From the NCBI GenBank assembly GCA_966212235.1, contig CBIHPP010000003.1, forward strand, positions 496,001-560,000: a stretch of 64,000 bases of DNA, given 5' to 3'. Below, piece after piece: positions 61,513 to 64,000 of this stretch. A program made the translations under genes and the position numbers. Numbering within the stretch: the stretch's first letter is position 1; the number at the start of each line of letters is the position of its first letter. Source of the DNA: Niastella sp966212235. Lineage in GTDB: Bacteria > Bacteroidota > Bacteroidia > Chitinophagales > Chitinophagaceae. Below the pieces are notes generated by a model. The model did not search any database. It was not told the origin of the DNA and was given only the letters and a program-made list of their open reading frames with translations.

Positions 61513-64000
61513 ATGACTTTTGCTTTGCCATCAACTGCCTGCAAAGGCCTGCTTTGCTGTGCCTTAACGGTCTGTTTTGTTGCTGCCCGGTCCCAGGATA
61601 CCATCACCATCCGCGGACTGCCCGACAAGATCGTCCTCTTTCCCGCACCGGATTCTGTCCCCGCTTTATTTAATAATATTCCAAAGGACAGGAACCTGCA
61701 ATCTATTTCCACGGTGTACACGCCGCAATTGGTTACCACGCCCAGTCCGCAGTTTTTACAAGCCCTGCCCGGCCGGGTAGCTGGTTTGAACATCGGGTTT
61801 ACCAGCGGTGGTCCGGGGTTAGACGGTAACGGAATGACGTATAACATCCGCGGCGCCCGCGCCCAGATCATTTTGATCGATGGGGTGGAGCGGGGGTATC
61901 AATCGATCGATCCCGAACAAATTGAATCCATCTCCGTGTTGAAAGATGCCCTGAGCACCGTGCTGTTCGGACAACGGTCTTCCTACGGCATCATTTCCAT
62001 CAAAACAAAAAAAGGCGATATCGGCAAGCCGCGCATTTCATTTACCGCGCAATCGGGTTTTGAAACGCCTACAGCTTTACCAAAGCCCCTGGCGGCCTGG
62101 GAATATGCCACGCTGTATAATGAGGCCCGGCAAAATGATGTAGGCGCTACGCCCGTTACACCGGCCTACTCGCAGGCGCAGATCGATGCGTACCAGAATC
62201 AGAGCGACCCCAGCGCGTATCCCGATGTGGATTGGTATAAAACGGTGCTGAACAAACGAGCCAACCAGCGCCGGTACAACCTCAACATCCAGGGCAGCGG
62301 CCGTGGCTTCCGCTATTTTGTGGACCTCGACAATATGCGCGAAAAGGGATTGTTTAAAACAGATGATGATAATAAATACAATACGAATTCACAACTCGAT
62401 CGCTACCTGATCCGCTCCAATGTAGGCGTGCAGGTAACGCCCACCACGTTTGTGCAGCTGAATTTATTCGGCCGCTTTCAACGGTACAACCAGCCGGGTG
62501 GCGGCGTAGGGGGTATATTGACTTCGCTGTTGAACACGCCGCAAAACGCTTACCCGGTGTATAATCCCGACGGCACGTATGGCGGAACTACCACCTACGG
62601 GGGTAATGTAAATATTTATGGACAGGCTGTGTCGCGGGGATACCAGTTCCAGGATGTACGGGATATTGCCGTTGACCTCGATATAACGCAACAGCTGGAT
62701 GTGCTGGCCAAAGGGTTGTATGTAAAAGCAAAAGCTTCGAACAACAATACGGCCTGGTACACCACGAACCGCGCAAAGAATTTTGAAGTATTTCAGTATA
62801 CCAATAATACCTATACAAAATTCGGAAGTGCCTCGGAGCAAACGACGTCCGGCACCGCGAATGAACGCAGCCGCATTGTGTATTTGGAAGGAACGCTCGG
62901 GTACAACAGAACATTCGGCAAACATGCCGTTGATGTGATGGGCATTGCCAATCAACAAAGCCGCCTGGTGTTCAACACCACCAACCTGCCGGAGAAATAC
63001 ACCGCCTTTGCCGGTAAACTGAATTATAGTTACGATGACCGGTATGTGGCAGAAGGAGCGGTTAGCTACGGAGGTTATAACTGGTTAACACCCGCGAAAC
63101 GCTGGGCTACTTATTATGCCGGTGGCCTGGGTTGGAATGTGCACAATGAAGAATTTATCAAAGAAAAGGTGAAATTCATTAACCGGCTGAAACTGCGCGC
63201 CAACTATGGGTTGACGGGCCAGGTAAATGCCGGTTATTACGCCTACATTCAAACGTATTTTACCAACCTCACCAATACCAATAACAATGTGGCCTACTGG
63301 TACGGACCAGGTCAATCCCTGGAACGCAGCACCGGCGAAAATGCCATTGCGAATACCAGTCTGGCCCCTGAAAAAGCAAAGAAATTAAATGCCGGTATGG
63401 ACCTCGGTTTATTCAAGAACCGGTTGACCATCACCGCCGATTATTTCTATAACAAGTTCTACGACCTGGTAGCCACGCCGCAATTAACAACGGCCGTTTT
63501 TGGCGCTGCTTACCCGGTGCAGAATTATCAGCGATTCAATTACTACGGAACGGATATTACGGCAACCTGGAATGACGACTGGAAAGGATTTGCCTATTTC
63601 ATTTCAACGAATTTTTCGCTGGTACAATCGAAAGTGGAATACAATGCCGAATTGCCAAAGGAGTACGATTACCAGATTGTAACCGGCAAACCGGTGGGAT
63701 TGCAATACGGGTATACAGCGATCGGGTTGTTTAAAAGTTATGACGAGATCAATGACGCCAAAACGGCGGTCTTACCCGCTGCGCCGAAATCTTCTTTACG
63801 GCCCGGCGATATCCGCTATATGGACCGGAACAGCGATGGCATCATCGACGCCAACGACCAGGCGCCCATTGGCAATGCAAAGCCAACGATCTACTATGGA
63901 ACTACCCTTGGTTTCAGTGTAAAAGGATTTGATGTAAGTGCGCTGGTACAGGGCACTATGAACCGGCAAACCTACCTCAGCGGCGATTTTATGAATGGCT
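61513..64000 (+). CDS. SusC/RagA-like TonB-dependent receptor, 3' truncated by the window
   Basis: The frame is open from ATG 61513 to the window end (829 codons visible). It has a signal peptide (about 1-28, CFVAARSQD), no STN or carboxypeptidase-regulatory domain, and a plug domain (about 75-175, FLQALPGRVAGLNI, IILIDGVERGYQSIDPEQIESISVLKDA). Barrel strands follow, including KLRANYGLTGQVNAGYYAY and the DRNSDGIIDANDQAPIG loop typical of SusC. The lack of STN means it is not a FecR-type transducer and fits control by the HTCS. The N-terminus is unusually short before the plug. A SusD partner is expected just beyond the window. Confidence 0.9.
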   Translation, partial: MTFALPSTACKGLLCCALTVCFVAARSQDTITIRGLPDKIVLFPAPDSVPALFNNIPKDRNLQSISTVYTPQLVTTPSPQFLQALPGRVAGLNIGFTSGGPGLDGNGMTYNIRGARAQIILIDGVERGYQSIDPEQIESISVLKDALSTVLFGQRSSYGIISIKTKKGDIGKPRISFTAQSGFETPTALPKPLAAWEYATLYNEARQNDVGATPVTPAYSQAQIDAYQNQSDPSAYPDVDWYKTVLNKRANQRRYNLNIQGSGRGFRYFVDLDNMREKGLFKTDDDNKYNTNSQLDRYLIRSNVGVQVTPTTFVQLNLFGRFQRYNQPGGGVGGILTSLLNTPQNAYPVYNPDGTYGGTTTYGGNVNIYGQAVSRGYQFQDVRDIAVDLDITQQLDVLAKGLYVKAKASNNNTAWYTTNRAKNFEVFQYTNNTYTKFGSASEQTTSGTANERSRIVYLEGTLGYNRTFGKHAVDVMGIANQQSRLVFNTTNLPEKYTAFAGKLNYSYDDRYVAEGAVSYGGYNWLTPAKRWATYYAGGLGWNVHNEEFIKEKVKFINRLKLRANYGLTGQVNAGYYAYIQTYFTNLTNTNNNVAYWYGPGQSLERSTGENAIANTSLAPEKAKKLNAGMDLGLFKNRLTITADYFYNKFYDLVATPQLTTAVFGAAYPVQNYQRFNYYGTDITATWNDDWKGFAYFISTNFSLVQSKVEYNAELPKEYDYQIVTGKPVGLQYGYTAIGLFKSYDEINDAKTAVLPAAPKSSLRPGDIRYMDRNSDGIIDANDQAPIGNAKPTIYYGTTLGFSVKGFDVSALVQGTMNRQTYLSGDFMNG

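Noticed and set aside
61338..61871. Minus-strand frame of 177 codons containing a Ser/Gln repeat
   Set aside because: The repeat is the translated heptad array, and the frame overlaps the start of the TonB receptor.

Overview
The window looks like a Bacteroidota chromosome, most likely Chitinophagaceae (Chitinophaga or Niastella type). It has sigma/FecR/SusC/SusD transport operons, type IX secretion C-terminal sorting domains, a hybrid two-component regulator of the PUL type, DUF6443/RHS proteins, a FISUMP lipoprotein and weak Shine-Dalgarno sites. Genus placement is inference from gene content. There are no tRNA, rRNA or CRISPR loci.

Region 1 (about 1-37,250) is built around two diverged copies of one gene set. 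Copy A (38-11,118) and copy B (25,307-35,262) each contain, on the plus strand, a secreted thioredoxin protein with a helical C-terminal domain and a secreted S9 prolyl-oligopeptidase-like enzyme. Each also has a converging minus-strand set: an FAD oxidoreductase fused to a polytopic GT-C-like membrane domain, then a MauE/DoxX-like membrane protein, then a redoxin lipoprotein, then a small secreted Cys-containing peptide. Copy B is preceded by an ECF sigma factor, FecR, SusC, SusD and a FISUMP lipoprotein (16,938-25,183). The equivalents for copy A, if present, lie left of the window. Copy A also carries a GH2 glycosidase whose C-terminus is the same helical domain as in the thioredoxin proteins, plus an extra MauE and several HTH-only AraC proteins. 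The order membrane MauE, thioredoxin-fold lipoprotein, small Cys peptide resembles the MauE/MauD/MauA logic of methylamine dehydrogenase maturation. The inferred theme is oxidative folding, processing or uptake of secreted peptides or glycoconjugates.

Region 2 (37,780-50,818) is a polysaccharide-degradation locus. It holds a 2206-residue modular alginate-lyase-family protein with carbohydrate-binding modules, a second lyase with a ricin-type lectin, and a hybrid two-component system. A TonB-dependent receptor begins at 61,513 and runs off the window. It shares a C-rich box with the upstream region of the large lyase, so it may belong to the same regulon.

Region 3 (50,951-61,093, minus strand) is an RHS/YD-repeat pair. 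The larger protein ends in a variable nuclease-like domain, and the small gene directly downstream is a candidate immunity gene.

The intergenic DNA is unusually structured. It holds three classes of phased 7-bp repeat arrays, each class found at two loci; 21-bp-spaced TTGCAACAT-type direct repeats at three loci; nested REP-like palindromes; a paralogous stem-loop element with a compensatory base change; and the 5' part of a degraded group II intron.
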